Assembly: GCF_009829075.1 (NCBI RefSeq)
Contig: NZ_WUQZ01000005.1
Location: forward strand, 62,001-126,000
From: Sphingobacterium composti
GTDB taxonomy: Bacteria > Bacteroidota > Bacteroidia > Sphingobacteriales > Sphingobacteriaceae
Length of the DNA: 64,000 nucleotides
Direction of reading: 5' to 3'
Every line of letters begins with the position of its first letter. The first letter of the stretch is position 1. Shown piece after piece: positions 42,806-51,616 of the stretch. The notes beneath the pieces are model-generated. The model worked only from the letters and a program-made list of their open reading frames with translations. It was not told the DNA's origin and ran no database searches. A program made the translations under genes and the position numbers.

Positions 42806-42893
42806 TGCATTTATGATGAAGGTTAAAATATGTTAAAGCATAAACTTTAATTAAATCGATTTGTTCTTAATCTATAACTAAAATAAAAGTAGT

Positions 42894-43187
42894 ATGGATA
42901 AATTGAAGAAATTTGAATTGATGGCTAAGATTACACGTGAATTAGAAGATGTACGTAATAGCCAGCAAGCTGTTTTAGAAAAAATCGGTAAAATTGAAGT
43001 GGATAATATAGAATTAGGCGATAAATTAATCGAAAGCAAAATCCCAGATATTTATTCACGTACAGCACAAAATTCGGACGCTATTAAAGAAATTCTAGAA
43101 GAATTCGAACGTAAAACCGATGAATACGGAGAGAAAAATAACGTTGATAAATTAAAAGAGCAGCAAGAGATAAATAATCTTAAATAA
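42894..43187 (+). CDS. Small coiled-coil hypothetical protein
   Basis: 97 residues, charged and helical throughout, with heptad-like leucines (KLKKFELMAKITRELEDVRN, then DAIKEILEEFERKTDEYGEK). No signal peptide. I do not recognise a family. It lies between the smc terminator and its own palindromic terminator, so it is a separate short gene; a link to SMC is only positional. Confidence 0.6.
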   Translation: MDKLKKFELMAKITRELEDVRNSQQAVLEKIGKIEVDNIELGDKLIESKIPDIYSRTAQNSDAIKEILEEFERKTDEYGEKNNVDKLKEQQEINNLK

Positions 43188-43200
43188 GTGAGAAATAAAC

Positions 43201-43224
43201 AAAGGCGATCCTAGGATCGCCTTT
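43201..43224. terminator. Palindromic bidirectional terminator
   Basis: A perfect 24-base palindrome with arms AAAGGCGATCCT and AGGATCGCCTTT. Lies 13 bases after the coiled-coil gene and 26 bases past the M13 peptidase stop, so it can serve both. Confidence 0.75.
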
Positions 43225-43250
43225 GTCGTTATTAAAGATAAAATTGAAAA

Positions 43251-45254
43251 TTACCAAATAACAATTCTTTGTTCTTTAGGAACATATAATTTATCACCTT
43301 CCTTAGTACCGAAAGCTTCATGAAAAGCATCCAAGTTGATAATTGGAGCAAAAGCTCTGTATTGAGCCGGCGAATGCGGATCTGTTTTTACTTGATTGAT
43401 TACAAAAGCATCTGTTGTTTTTGTACGCCAGATTGTTGCCCAAGACATAAAAAAACGCTGCTCAGGTGTATAACCATCTATTAGTCCAGGATTTCCTTTA
43501 TCTTGTAAATACATTTTCAACGCATCAAATGCTACGGAAGAACCACCCAAATCACCAATATTCTCACCTAAAGTAAATCTACCGTTAACAAATACTCCTG
43601 GTACTGGCTCGTATTTCTCGAATTGGGCTACTAAAGCATCTGCAGCAGTTTCAAATTTAGTTCTATCTTCTTCTGTCCACCAGTTGTTCAAATTACCATC
43701 GCCATCGTACTGTGAACCTGAATCGTCGAAACCATGAGATAATTCGTGGCCAATTACAGCACCAATACCTCCAAAATTAACTGCTGCATCAGCTCTATAA
43801 TCGTAAAATGGTGCTTGAAGAATTGCAGCTGGGAAAACTATTTCGTTATTTAATGGACTGTAATAAGCATTAACAGTTTGCGGAGTCATACCCCACTCTA
43901 ATTTATCTACTGGTTTACCTTGCTTAGCTAAGTTTTGTTCAAATCTCCATTTGTTGATTGCGCTGATATTTTCATATAATGAAGTACTCACCGCTAATTT
44001 AGAATAGTCTTTCCATTTATCAGGATAACCAATTTTTACAGTAAACTTAGATAACTTATCCAATGCTCTCTCTTTAGTTACTGGAGACATCCATTCTAAG
44101 TTTTTAATATGTACTTCGAAAGATTTGATCAAGTATTTTACCAATTCCTCACAAGTTTCTTTTGCTTCTTGCGGAAAATGCTTCTCTACGTAAATTTTTC
44201 CAAGTAACTCCCCTACATTACCGTTTACAAATTCTAATCCTCGCTTATCCAAACTTCTTTGTTCAGCCTGCCCTCTCAATTTTCGACCGTAAAAATCAAA
44301 GGCCAATTCGTCTAACTCTTGTGTTAAATAAGAAGTTGCTCCGTTTACAACATGAAATTTTAAATAATCTTTGATAACAGGAACATTTTTCTCATTCAAA
44401 ATTTGATCTAAATTTTGAAAATACTTTAATTCCCCAATGATTACAGTATCTGCTTTGAAACCTACTTCTTTTAAAAATCCAGCAACATCTACATTTTTAA
44501 CCAATTTATTCAAATCGCTTACAGCTACTGGATTGTAACGTTTTTGCGCATCGCGAGATTCTTCTACTGTTTTCAAATGTGCAGCAATAGCTTTTTCAAA
44601 AGCAATTACTTTCGGACCTTTCAGTTCTTTAGTTTTCGGATCTACTTTGCCGTAAAGTGTATTAATAAATTCAGCGTAATAAGTTAGTGTTTTTCTATTT
44701 GCTTCGTCGTCTTTTTGGTAATAAGTACGACCAAGGCCTAAAGATCCTCCACCTAAATAAACGGCATTGATTTTAGAATTTTTTAAATGTGCACTTACAT
44801 ATCCACCATAAAAAGGATTTCCCCCTTCACGACCATATTTTGAGAAATAAGCAGTTAAATCTTTAAGATTTTTAATAGCATTAATATCTTTCAATCGGTG
44901 TTGAATTGGTTGCAAAGCAACTTTATTACGTGCTTCAAAATCAACATACGATCTATATAAGTCAGCAATTTTTTGTCCATCAGAACCTTGCTCATGCTTA
45001 TCGTTCAAAGCTGATTTTAAAATCTCTAATACTGCGACATCAGTATTTTCACGTAACTCGTCAAAAGACCCCCAACGTGCTTTATCTGAAGGAATTTCAA
45101 CCGTTTTCATCCAATTACCGTTTACATAATTGTAGAAATCGTCTTGCGGGCGTACGGACTTATCCATAAAAGTTTGATTTATGGCCTTGTAGTCTTGAGC
45201 AAAAATAAAATTTGATGACAACAAAGCTGCTGTCAAGACAAAAATTTTCTTCAT
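43251..45254 (-). CDS. M13-family metallopeptidase (neprilysin/PepO-like), secreted
   Basis: 667 residues with a signal peptide (residues 1-19, ending FAQ). The zinc motif HELSH is near residue 500 in VIGHELSHGFDDSG, the third ligand Glu lies in TLGENIGDLGGSSVAF, and NAYYSPLNNEIVFPAAILQ precedes it as in all M13 enzymes; the N-terminal half starts PQDDFYNYVNGNWMK. Exported endopeptidase acting on oligopeptides in the periplasm or outside. A -7 box TATGTTTG is upstream. Monocistronic. Confidence 0.93.
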   Translation of the reverse strand: MKKIFVLTAALLSSNFIFAQDYKAINQTFMDKSVRPQDDFYNYVNGNWMKTVEIPSDKARWGSFDELRENTDVAVLEILKSALNDKHEQGSDGQKIADLYRSYVDFEARNKVALQPIQHRLKDINAIKNLKDLTAYFSKYGREGGNPFYGGYVSAHLKNSKINAVYLGGGSLGLGRTYYQKDDEANRKTLTYYAEFINTLYGKVDPKTKELKGPKVIAFEKAIAAHLKTVEESRDAQKRYNPVAVSDLNKLVKNVDVAGFLKEVGFKADTVIIGELKYFQNLDQILNEKNVPVIKDYLKFHVVNGATSYLTQELDELAFDFYGRKLRGQAEQRSLDKRGLEFVNGNVGELLGKIYVEKHFPQEAKETCEELVKYLIKSFEVHIKNLEWMSPVTKERALDKLSKFTVKIGYPDKWKDYSKLAVSTSLYENISAINKWRFEQNLAKQGKPVDKLEWGMTPQTVNAYYSPLNNEIVFPAAILQAPFYDYRADAAVNFGGIGAVIGHELSHGFDDSGSQYDGDGNLNNWWTEEDRTKFETAADALVAQFEKYEPVPGVFVNGRFTLGENIGDLGGSSVAFDALKMYLQDKGNPGLIDGYTPEQRFFMSWATIWRTKTTDAFVINQVKTDPHSPAQYRAFAPIINLDAFHEAFGTKEGDKLYVPKEQRIVIW

Positions 45255-45290
45255 CTTTATAAGCTTAATTTAAATGATGTAAATGTTATG

Positions 45291-45298
45291 CAAACATA
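45291..45298 (-). promoter_or_regulatory. -7 promoter element for the M13 peptidase
   Basis: Reads TATGTTTG on the minus strand, an exact TAnnTTTG match 36 bases upstream of the ATG at 45254. No TTG at the -33 distance. Confidence 0.35.
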
Positions 45299-45336
45299 AT
45301 TATTTACTCAGGGAATAAAAAGTAACTATTTTGTTT

Positions 45337-45972
45337 ATGTATTTGGAATTTGGCGATAAAACCTATTTTATTCATCTCAAAACCGATATAGATTCTATTC
45401 GTATCAAAAAAATAGACCCTGATGTGATACATCTTAATGTCCCAGCTCTTTTACCACAGGACAATTTGATTTTATATATTCAGAAAGAGTTGCCAAAGGT
45501 AATTTCTGATGCAAAGAAAATTAAAAGGACTTCTATCACAGAACTAGAAATTTTTGACAAAAAATATCCAATTCGTATTATTAATTTATCGACTTCGTAT
45601 ATAGCTAATGATATTTTGTATACAAATACAGATACTTTGAAGTCTAAAATTAAAATTGAAGAATTAAAGCTGAAAATTTTGAGAAACACTATAGATCAGC
45701 TGCTTTCCAATTTAGAAGAAGAATTAAATGTGATTCTCCCAGTCATTAAACTGAAAAAACTAAAAACAAAATATTATTCCATTTGTCCTACTAATGAATA
45801 CATCACTTATTCGAAAACATTAATCGACAAATCAAAAGATTTCATCTCCTATGTAGTCATACTGGCAGTGGGAAGATATTTATTTTGTACGGAAGAACAA
45901 AGTAGCGATTTGATAAATAGGCATGTTTTAAATCCAAAACATTGCGAAAAAGTATATAATTATGAGCAGTGA
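45337..45972 (+). CDS. Hypothetical protein, possibly a degenerate DUF45/YgjP-like relative
   Basis: 211 residues from the ATG at 45337; a TTG two codons earlier is less likely. No signal peptide. The C-terminal layout (KKLKTKYYSICPTNEYITYS, then FISYVVILAVGRYLF, then HVLNPKHCEKVYN) loosely follows YgjP/DUF45 metallopeptidases (K-x-R-W-G-S-C, then DYVVxHELCHL), but the HExxH zinc motif is absent. If related, it is not a peptidase. Overlaps the next gene by 11 bases, so translation is coupled. Low confidence in the family. Confidence 0.5.
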   Translation: MYLEFGDKTYFIHLKTDIDSIRIKKIDPDVIHLNVPALLPQDNLILYIQKELPKVISDAKKIKRTSITELEIFDKKYPIRIINLSTSYIANDILYTNTDTLKSKIKIEELKLKILRNTIDQLLSNLEEELNVILPVIKLKKLKTKYYSICPTNEYITYSKTLIDKSKDFISYVVILAVGRYLFCTEEQSSDLINRHVLNPKHCEKVYNYEQ

Positions 45973-46321
45973 GCTAAAATTAGAAATAAGTCCAATTGAT
46001 GAAAGGGAAATGCAACACAATCCGCAGAGTATCGTTGCCAAATTAGATGAAACAAATCTGCTGTTCCTGCAAGAGTACATATTAGATAATTTACCTAGTC
46101 TAGACGGAGGGCCGTCGGTTAGTAATTTAAGTTTAACCAATTTTAGATTTGATACATCCAAATTGAATGGTTCATTTAGATTAAAATTTCAAATTGAAAG
46201 ACAATATTGTTGTTCGGACATAGAATCTTGTGCAAATGACTACCTAGATTTTGATTTCAAGCTACAAGAAAAAACTTTAATAGCAAAGGCTGAATACTTT
46301 GATTGGAGCCTAACAAATTAA
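45962..46321 (+). CDS. Hypothetical protein in the MpaB-type locus
   Basis: 119 residues, acidic, no signal peptide. It has a CC-S-x5-C arrangement (YCCSDIESCANDYLDFDF) late in the sequence that might bind a metal. Not recognised. Coupled to the upstream gene by an 11-base overlap and to the MpaB-type gene 3 bases downstream, so it belongs to one three-gene transcript. Confidence 0.6.
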   Translation: MSSELKLEISPIDEREMQHNPQSIVAKLDETNLLFLQEYILDNLPSLDGGPSVSNLSLTNFRFDTSKLNGSFRLKFQIERQYCCSDIESCANDYLDFDFKLQEKTLIAKAEYFDWSLTN

Positions 46322-46324
46322 TGT

Positions 46325-47505
46325 ATGCTAAAAACTCCTTATCGATATAAAATCAATGAATCTTCTTTCGCCCACTATTGGACTGAAGGAGTTGGGGTTG
46401 AACTATTAAATAAATTAGGCTTCAAACCTGATTTAAAAGTTGCTGAGCAATTTATTCCCTTTTTATATGAATGGGATCGACATGCTGATCAGCTTGTTTT
46501 GGATCTGCATGATAAAAAGGGTTTTCGAGAGGGAAATATTTCCCTGAATTCCTATTTGAAAGGCGAAATCATACCGTACGATGAAAAATCTATTTGGGAT
46601 GTTTTTTTTGAAAAAATTGATTTTTCGCCACCTTGGTTAGATCCAGAAAAATTGAAATTTGGTACCGAACTTTCGCGACGAGCAGGATTATCCGCTTTGA
46701 TAGTGCTGCGAGATTATTGCCTGATGGGTGGTTATGAATCAGCTGCGATTAATAAGCCGTTAATATATACAGGTGCATTAAAAAAAAGTGCGGTGAAACG
46801 CCTTACTGACACTGTCAATTTTTGGGCACATATCACAAAAGCGAATGGGCTTAGTAAAGATTCTGAAGGTATTAGACAGATAATTTTAACCCGAATTATT
46901 CATTCATATTCACGCATTGGCATTTAAAACATACAGATTGGGATGCTGATAAATGGGGAATTCCCATTAATATTTGGGATATGTTGGCAACAAATTTAGG
47001 TTTTTCACTCGTGTTTCTCGTGGGGTTGAGAAAAATTGGAATACAACCATCTAAAGATGAGGAAGAAGGTTTGTTTCACATGTGGAAATACATTGGTTAT
47101 TTGTTGGGAATTCCACTTTCTTTACTGCCTGATAACGAGGAAGAAGCAATTGAAGCGCTCTATTATTGGACCATGACTCAACGTGAAGGTGACGAGGATA
47201 GTAAATCATTGGCAGATACATTGAAAGAAGAACCTGTACTTGCGAATTACCCGAAAAGCAAGCTTTTTCGTATGATGATGCGTGAAATTCATCTCTTCTA
47301 CAATCATTTTCTCTTAGGAGATTATTCATGTAAACTTCTTGGACTTCCCTCTACTAAGATTGGTCGTTTTGGCTTAGTGAACATTTGGCGTACCCGTAAG
47401 AATGAAAAATTAATTGTGGATGAATTTACCCGATTAGAAGCTATTGATGCTGGGGGGAAAGAGCAAGAACGTGTCAGATTGATTTATCAACGTTTCAATC
47501 AATAG
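46325..47505 (+). pseudogene. MpaB-family (DUF2236) oxygenase-like protein, frameshifted
   Basis: The ATG at 46325 reads to a stop at 46927, ending RIIHSYSRIGI. One frame over, HLKHTDWDADKWGIPINIWD continues without a break into the later ORF that ends at 47505. Together they make one protein of about 390 residues with the DUF2236/MpaB layout: an early HYWTEGVGV, the RxIHS stretch, then a helix rich in Glu (DEEEGLFHMWKYIGYLLGI). The family includes heme oxygenases such as latex-clearing protein and MpaB of mycophenolate synthesis. One missing T at 46916-46920 (ATTGG for ATTTGG) explains the shift. Confidence 0.75.
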
Positions 47506-47506
47506 G

Positions 47507-48193
47507 TTATAACAATCCTTCATCTCGAAAACTATAATACGAGGAATCAGTGAAAATTAGATGATCATTTACCTTAATATCCATTATTTTGGCGGCATCA
47601 TTAATTTTATTCGTCAATATTTTATCTGCTTTACTAGGTTGTAAAGTGCCTGATGGATGATTGTGAATTAAAATCATCGAATTTGCTTTTGATTGCAAAA
47701 CTTGACGTAAAATAATGCGTACGTCTACTGGCGTAAAATCATTGCCTCCTCGACCGATTAACTGCGTATCTAAAACTTTGCATCCAGTATTGAGATATAG
47801 CACCCAAAATTCCTCATGAGGAATATCTTGCAAATTAGCTCTAAAATATTCATATACACGCTTGCTGCTATTCAGGATAGGTACATCAATGACTTGTTCA
47901 TCTCTTCGCCGTCTTCCTAATTCTAAAGCTGCAATAATAGTAATAGCCTTAGCTTCGCCAATTCCTCTGTATCCACACAAATCATTGACTTCTTTCTTCG
48001 ATAAAGCATTCAAATTATTATTTACATCTTTCAAAATACGGCGACAAAGTTCTACCGCTGTCTCAGTTGTGGAGCCTGAACCAATTAGTATAGCAAGTAG
48101 TTCTGCATCTGTCAAGGCTCTCCTGCCCTTCTCCATTAATTTTTCTCTTGGCCGATCCGACTCTGCCCATTCGCGAATGACTAACTTTTCCAT
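47507..48193 (-). CDS. radC: DNA repair-type protein RadC (JAB domain)
   Basis: 228 residues. N-terminal helix-hairpin-helix part (LCGYRGIGEAKAITIIAALEL) and the C-terminal JAB/MPN+ domain with the zinc site: the His pair of ILIHNHPSG and the Asp of PSKADKILT, with an upstream Glu in HEEFWVLYLN. Name by family; RadC's actual job is unclear and no longer thought to be general repair. Starts at the ATG at 48193. Convergent with the frameshifted MpaB gene, 1 base apart. Confidence 0.9.
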   Translation of the reverse strand: MEKLVIREWAESDRPREKLMEKGRRALTDAELLAILIGSGSTTETAVELCRRILKDVNNNLNALSKKEVNDLCGYRGIGEAKAITIIAALELGRRRRDEQVIDVPILNSSKRVYEYFRANLQDIPHEEFWVLYLNTGCKVLDTQLIGRGGNDFTPVDVRIILRQVLQSKANSMILIHNHPSGTLQPSKADKILTNKINDAAKIMDIKVNDHLIFTDSSYYSFRDEGLL

Positions 48194-48307
48194 AATAGTC
48201 TGTGTGTATGTGTTTGGTTATTATGAATTTACTAAAATGAAATAAACTTAACAAATATTAACGCCCAGCAACTGGAATGTTAGCGTCGTTCTTAGGATAA
48301 AAAATAT

Positions 48308-48315
48308 TATATTTG
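48308..48315 (+). promoter_or_regulatory. -7 promoter element for the cytoplasmic cyclophilin
   Basis: TATATTTG matches the -7 consensus exactly, 24 bases before the ATG at 48340. Confidence 0.4.
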
Positions 48316-48339
48316 TACCTCGTAAAAATTTATTTAGAA

Positions 48340-48798
48340 ATGAGTAAAGCAATTATTAAGACAGAAAAAGGCGACATGACTGTACAATTTTATACAGCTG
48401 ACGCTCCTAATACAGTAGCTAATTTTATTAAATTGGCTAAAGAAGGATACTATGATGGTTTGACATTCCACCGTGTAATCCCTGATTTCGTAATTCAAGG
48501 CGGTTGTCCTAATTCTCGTGAAGGTGCTGCTGGAATGCCAGGTACAGGCGGTCCAGGTTATAAGATCGACTGCGAATTAACCGGCGAAAACCAATACCAC
48601 GACCGTGGTGTGTTATCTATGGCGCATGCTGGTAGAAATACTGGTGGATCTCAATTCTTTATTTGCCATAGCCGTAATAATACAGCGCATTTGGATCGCA
48701 ACCATACTTGTTTTGGTAAAGTGATCGAGAATGTTGATGTAGTGGACGATATTCGTCAAGGCGATCGTATATTATCTATTGAAGTTATTGAAGATTAA
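48340..48798 (+). CDS. Cytoplasmic cyclophilin-type peptidyl-prolyl isomerase
   Basis: 152 residues from the ATG at 48340; a TTG at 48313 lies inside the -7 box and is not used. [16 protein letters not shown] (the F-H-R and Q-x-G core), [16 protein letters not shown] and the [12 protein letters not shown] stretch are complete. No signal peptide. Catalyses cis-trans isomerisation of prolyl bonds. The next gene begins 18 bases later on the same strand. Confidence 0.92.
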   Translation: MSKAIIKTEKGDMTVQFYTADAPNTVANFIKLAKEGYYDGLTFHRVIPDFVIQGGCPNSREGAAGMPGTGGPGYKIDCELTGENQYHDRGVLSMAHAGRNTGGSQFFICHSRNNTAHLDRNHTCFGKVIENVDVVDDIRQGDRILSIEVIED

Positions 48799-48816
48799 TA
48801 TAAACTTTTTAAAATA

Positions 48817-49221
48817 ATGAATTTAAGAGCATTAGTATCAGTAACTGGTAAACCAGGTTTATTCAAATTAATCGGACAAAATAAGGGTGGTTTTATTTTA
48901 GAGACGTTAGATAAAGCTAAAATCAAATCAGTAGTAAACTTAAATACTACGAAAATGGCGACATTAGAAGATATCACCATCTACGGAGAAGAGGAAGAAA
49001 TTCGTTTACTAGATGTTTTAGAGACAATAAAAGCTAATGGAGGTAATACTCCAGACACTAAAGCTACTGGTGAGGAATTACGTAACTTTTTCCGCGAAGT
49101 AGCTCCTGGACATGATGAATCTAGAGTATATACCTCTGATATAAAAAAAATAATTTCTTGGTATAATATTATTAAGGAATTTCCTTTATTCGAAGAAGAA
49201 GCACCTGCTCCTATTCAGTAA
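48817..49221 (+). CDS. DUF5606 domain protein
   Basis: 134 residues, no signal peptide. NLRALVSVTGKPGLFKLIGQ and GGFILETLDKAKIKSVVNLN are the hallmark of DUF5606 proteins, a small family restricted to Bacteroidota with no known function; the middle has an LDVLETIKANGG helix and an acidic C-terminal tail. Follows the cyclophilin by 18 bases, so probably co-transcribed, and ends at a strong bidirectional terminator. Confidence 0.85.
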   Translation: MNLRALVSVTGKPGLFKLIGQNKGGFILETLDKAKIKSVVNLNTTKMATLEDITIYGEEEEIRLLDVLETIKANGGNTPDTKATGEELRNFFREVAPGHDESRVYTSDIKKIISWYNIIKEFPLFEEEAPAPIQ

Positions 49222-49238
49222 TGGAGATATAATTAGAT

Positions 49239-49277
49239 AAAGAAAAGGGTTCAAATATTATTTGAACCCTTTTCTTT
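49239..49277. terminator. Bidirectional terminator between the DUF5606 and SRPBCC genes
   Basis: Eighteen-base arms (49239-49256 and 49260-49277, core GAAAAGGGTTCAAAT) with a 3-base loop, flanked by A and T runs. Confidence 0.85.
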
Positions 49278-49297
49278 ATAATGAGATAATAAAATAA

Positions 49298-49696
49298 TTA
49301 TCCTAATTTTTCTTTGAGTTTGCTCACTTGATGATCTACAAGTTTTTGTAATGGACCAGAGGCCATCATTTTCATCATCATATTCAATTGTGCTTCGATG
49401 ATGAAACTTGCTTTTGTTTCTGATGGAGAGACCTCTTCTACTTTCCAAACTAATTTTACTTCAAATGGAGCCTCCTCTGAGGGAACACAGACTATTTCTT
49501 TATTCTCAACACGCTGACTAATTTTTAAAGCTAATTTAGCCATGTTTTTAATCGTAAAACGCGCTTCGTCAGCTGTTGATGACCAATTGTAAATATTATC
49601 GGGCATCAGTTGCTCATGATTGTTTAGATCATTTAAAAAATTATAAACCTCCGAGACAGGTTTATTAATTACAACGTTGTTTTGAATAATAGTCAT
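49298..49696 (-). CDS. SRPBCC (START-like) domain protein
   Basis: 132 residues of the SRPBCC fold: INKPVSEVYNFLNDLNNHEQ at the start, VWKVEEVSPSETKASFIIEA in the middle, and a long C-terminal helix KMMASGPLQKLVDHQVSKL. The fold holds a hydrophobic ligand cavity; members act as lipid or polyketide binders or co-factors. No enzyme residues are evident. It follows pyrE on the minus strand by 15 bases, so both may be co-transcribed. Confidence 0.75.
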   Translation of the reverse strand: MTIIQNNVVINKPVSEVYNFLNDLNNHEQLMPDNIYNWSSTADEARFTIKNMAKLALKISQRVENKEIVCVPSEEAPFEVKLVWKVEEVSPSETKASFIIEAQLNMMMKMMASGPLQKLVDHQVSKLKEKLG

Positions 49697-49711
49697 ATTT
49701 ATAGTTTTTAA

Positions 49712-50359
49712 TTATTCTGCTGGTGACCAGTTAGCTGGATCTTTTCTCCATGCCTGCAATAACTCCACATCAGAATCCAATACATAACTATTATCAACTG
49801 CCACTTTAATCAATGCATTATAATCGCATAATGAGAATACTGGACATTTCGCTTCTGCAAAATTCTTAGCAGCTACATCTAATCCATAAGTGAAAATAGA
49901 TACCAATCCCACTACATTACAACCTGCATCACGTAAGGCTTGTACAGCTTGTAATGAACTTTTTCCTGTTGATACTAAATCTTCAATTACTACGACACGC
50001 TGACCTTCTACCACTTCACCTTCAATTAAGTTTTGGCGTCCATGATCTTTTGCACTACTACGTACGTAGGTAAATGGAAGACCTAAATCTTGTGCCACTA
50101 ATACACCTTGTGGGATACCTGCTGTAGCAACACCAGAAACCATTTCTACAGACCCAAATTCTTCTTGAATTAATTGTGCCAATCTTTGACGAATGAACGT
50201 ACGGATGGCTGGATGTGATAATGTGATACGATTATCACAATAAATTGGAGACTTCCAACCCGATGCCCATGTAAAAGGACTTTTAGGTTGTAATTTTATT
50301 GCTTTAATTTGCAATAAGGATTCAGCAACTTTTTGTTCAACCTCATTTAAATTATTCAT
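49712..50359 (-). CDS. pyrE: Orotate phosphoribosyltransferase
   Basis: 215 residues. Joins orotate to PRPP to give OMP in pyrimidine synthesis. The PRPP loop is VVVIEDLVSTGKSS (about 121-134), the catalytic flexible loop holds SSAKDHGRQNLIEG, and SGVATAGIPQG matches the family. Its ATG overlaps the divergent Nudix gene's ATG on the other strand, so the two starts lie back to back. Confidence 0.93.
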   Translation of the reverse strand: MNNLNEVEQKVAESLLQIKAIKLQPKSPFTWASGWKSPIYCDNRITLSHPAIRTFIRQRLAQLIQEEFGSVEMVSGVATAGIPQGVLVAQDLGLPFTYVRSSAKDHGRQNLIEGEVVEGQRVVVIEDLVSTGKSSLQAVQALRDAGCNVVGLVSIFTYGLDVAAKNFAEAKCPVFSLCDYNALIKVAVDNSYVLDSDVELLQAWRKDPANWSPAE

Positions 50360-50966
50360 GGCACAAATTTATAAAATTTATATGAACCAAAGCCTGCTTA
50401 TTTTTGCAGATTTTGCTCCTAAAATTAAAAAAAACGTACAAACAATTGGATTACAAGAAATTGACTTAGAAAAACTTTTCAATAGTTCCAATAAAAATGA
50501 AGAAATTAACTATTTATTTGTACATCCTGATGTAAGTACAATCTTTAGAAAGATACTCTCTGAACAAAAAATTATCTATGCCGCTGGTGGTGTGGTAAGA
50601 AATGGAGAAGGTGATTATTTGTTTATTCATCGGCTTGGAAAATGGGATTTACCAAAAGGAAAGGTGGATGAAGGTGAAAAAATGCGTGAGGCCGCAGTAC
50701 GTGAAGTCGAAGAAGAATGTGGTATTAAGGTAGATTATTTGGGTGAAAAGATTCAAACAACCTATCATACGTACACCATGCGTGGCAAATTTGTTTTGAA
50801 GCAAACGAAATGGTATGATATGGGAGTAAATAAAATACCTAAATTGATCCCTCAAACGGAGGAAGACATCACGGAGGCGGTATGGTTAAGTAAAAAAGAT
50901 ATAAAAAAGATTAAGGAAAACACGTATCCGTTGATTCTAGATATTCTGGACAAAATATCTATCTAA
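50358..50966 (+). CDS. Nudix hydrolase with N-terminal extension
   Basis: 202 residues. The Nudix box sits in KWDLPKGKVDEGE (about 97-109) and REVEEECGI, a complete G-x5-E-x7-REUxEExGU. The first 70 residues form a strand-rich extension (IYKIYMNQSLLIFADF) found in many Bacteroidota homologues, which supports the early ATG at 50358 even though it overlaps the divergent pyrE start. Likely a nucleotide-sugar or dinucleotide hydrolase; substrate open. Confidence 0.85.
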   Translation: MAQIYKIYMNQSLLIFADFAPKIKKNVQTIGLQEIDLEKLFNSSNKNEEINYLFVHPDVSTIFRKILSEQKIIYAAGGVVRNGEGDYLFIHRLGKWDLPKGKVDEGEKMREAAVREVEEECGIKVDYLGEKIQTTYHTYTMRGKFVLKQTKWYDMGVNKIPKLIPQTEEDITEAVWLSKKDIKKIKENTYPLILDILDKISI

Positions 50967-50970
50967 ACTA

Positions 50971-51010
50971 AAATGAAAGTGATCTTACTACGTTCACTTT
51001 CATTTTTTTT
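50971..51010 (+). terminator. Rho-independent terminator after the Nudix gene
   Basis: Arms AAATGAAAGTGA (50971-50982) and TCACTTTCATTT (50994-51005) followed by a T-run to 51010. Confidence 0.85.
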
Positions 51011-51063
51011 AAACTATTTGATCCTTCTAATTGTTTACTTATTGTAATCAATTAAGATGTGTC

Positions 51064-51612
51064 ATGAGTAAAAAAATCGGAATATTAGTAGGAAGTCTTC
51101 GTAGAGAATCGTTCAACAAGAAAATTGCAGAAAATTTAGTCCAACTTTTGGATAAAAAATACAGCTATGAATTTGTACAAATAGGCGATCTACCGCTTTA
51201 TAACGAAGACATCGATCATGATAATCCTCCTAAAGTATATAGTACATTTCGAGATAAATTATCATCATGTGATGCTTTTTTATTCTTCACACCCGAATAC
51301 AACAGATCAATACCCGCTGTATTGAAAAATGCATTAGATGTAGGTTCACGACCTTATGGGAATAGTAAATGGGATGGCAAGCCTGCAGCAATAGTTTCCG
51401 TTTCTCCTGGAGCCATTAGCGGTTTTGGTGCAAATCATCATCTAAGGCAATGTCTTACCTTTCTGAATATGCCTACTTTGCAACAACCTGAAATGTACAT
51501 TGGAAATGTAACTCAAATCCTCGATGATGATGGAAAAATAAAATCAGAGAATACAAATGAATTATGCAAAAAATTTATCAAAGCTTTTGAAGGATGGATG
51601 GAAATGTTTTAG
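51064..51612 (+). CDS. NADPH-dependent FMN reductase-like flavoprotein
   Basis: 182 residues from the ATG at 51064 (an upstream TTG would overlap no motif but is less likely). The flavodoxin-like FMN loop is ILVGSLRRESFNKKIAENL (residues 7-25), TPEYNRSIPAVLKNALDVGS holds the second FMN contact, and VSVSPGAISGFGANHHLRQ follows as in the ChrR/YieF chromate- and quinone-reductase group. Reduces quinones or flavins with NADPH. Monocistronic. Confidence 0.88.
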   Translation: MSKKIGILVGSLRRESFNKKIAENLVQLLDKKYSYEFVQIGDLPLYNEDIDHDNPPKVYSTFRDKLSSCDAFLFFTPEYNRSIPAVLKNALDVGSRPYGNSKWDGKPAAIVSVSPGAISGFGANHHLRQCLTFLNMPTLQQPEMYIGNVTQILDDDGKIKSENTNELCKKFIKAFEGWMEMF

Positions 51613-51616
51613 ATAG

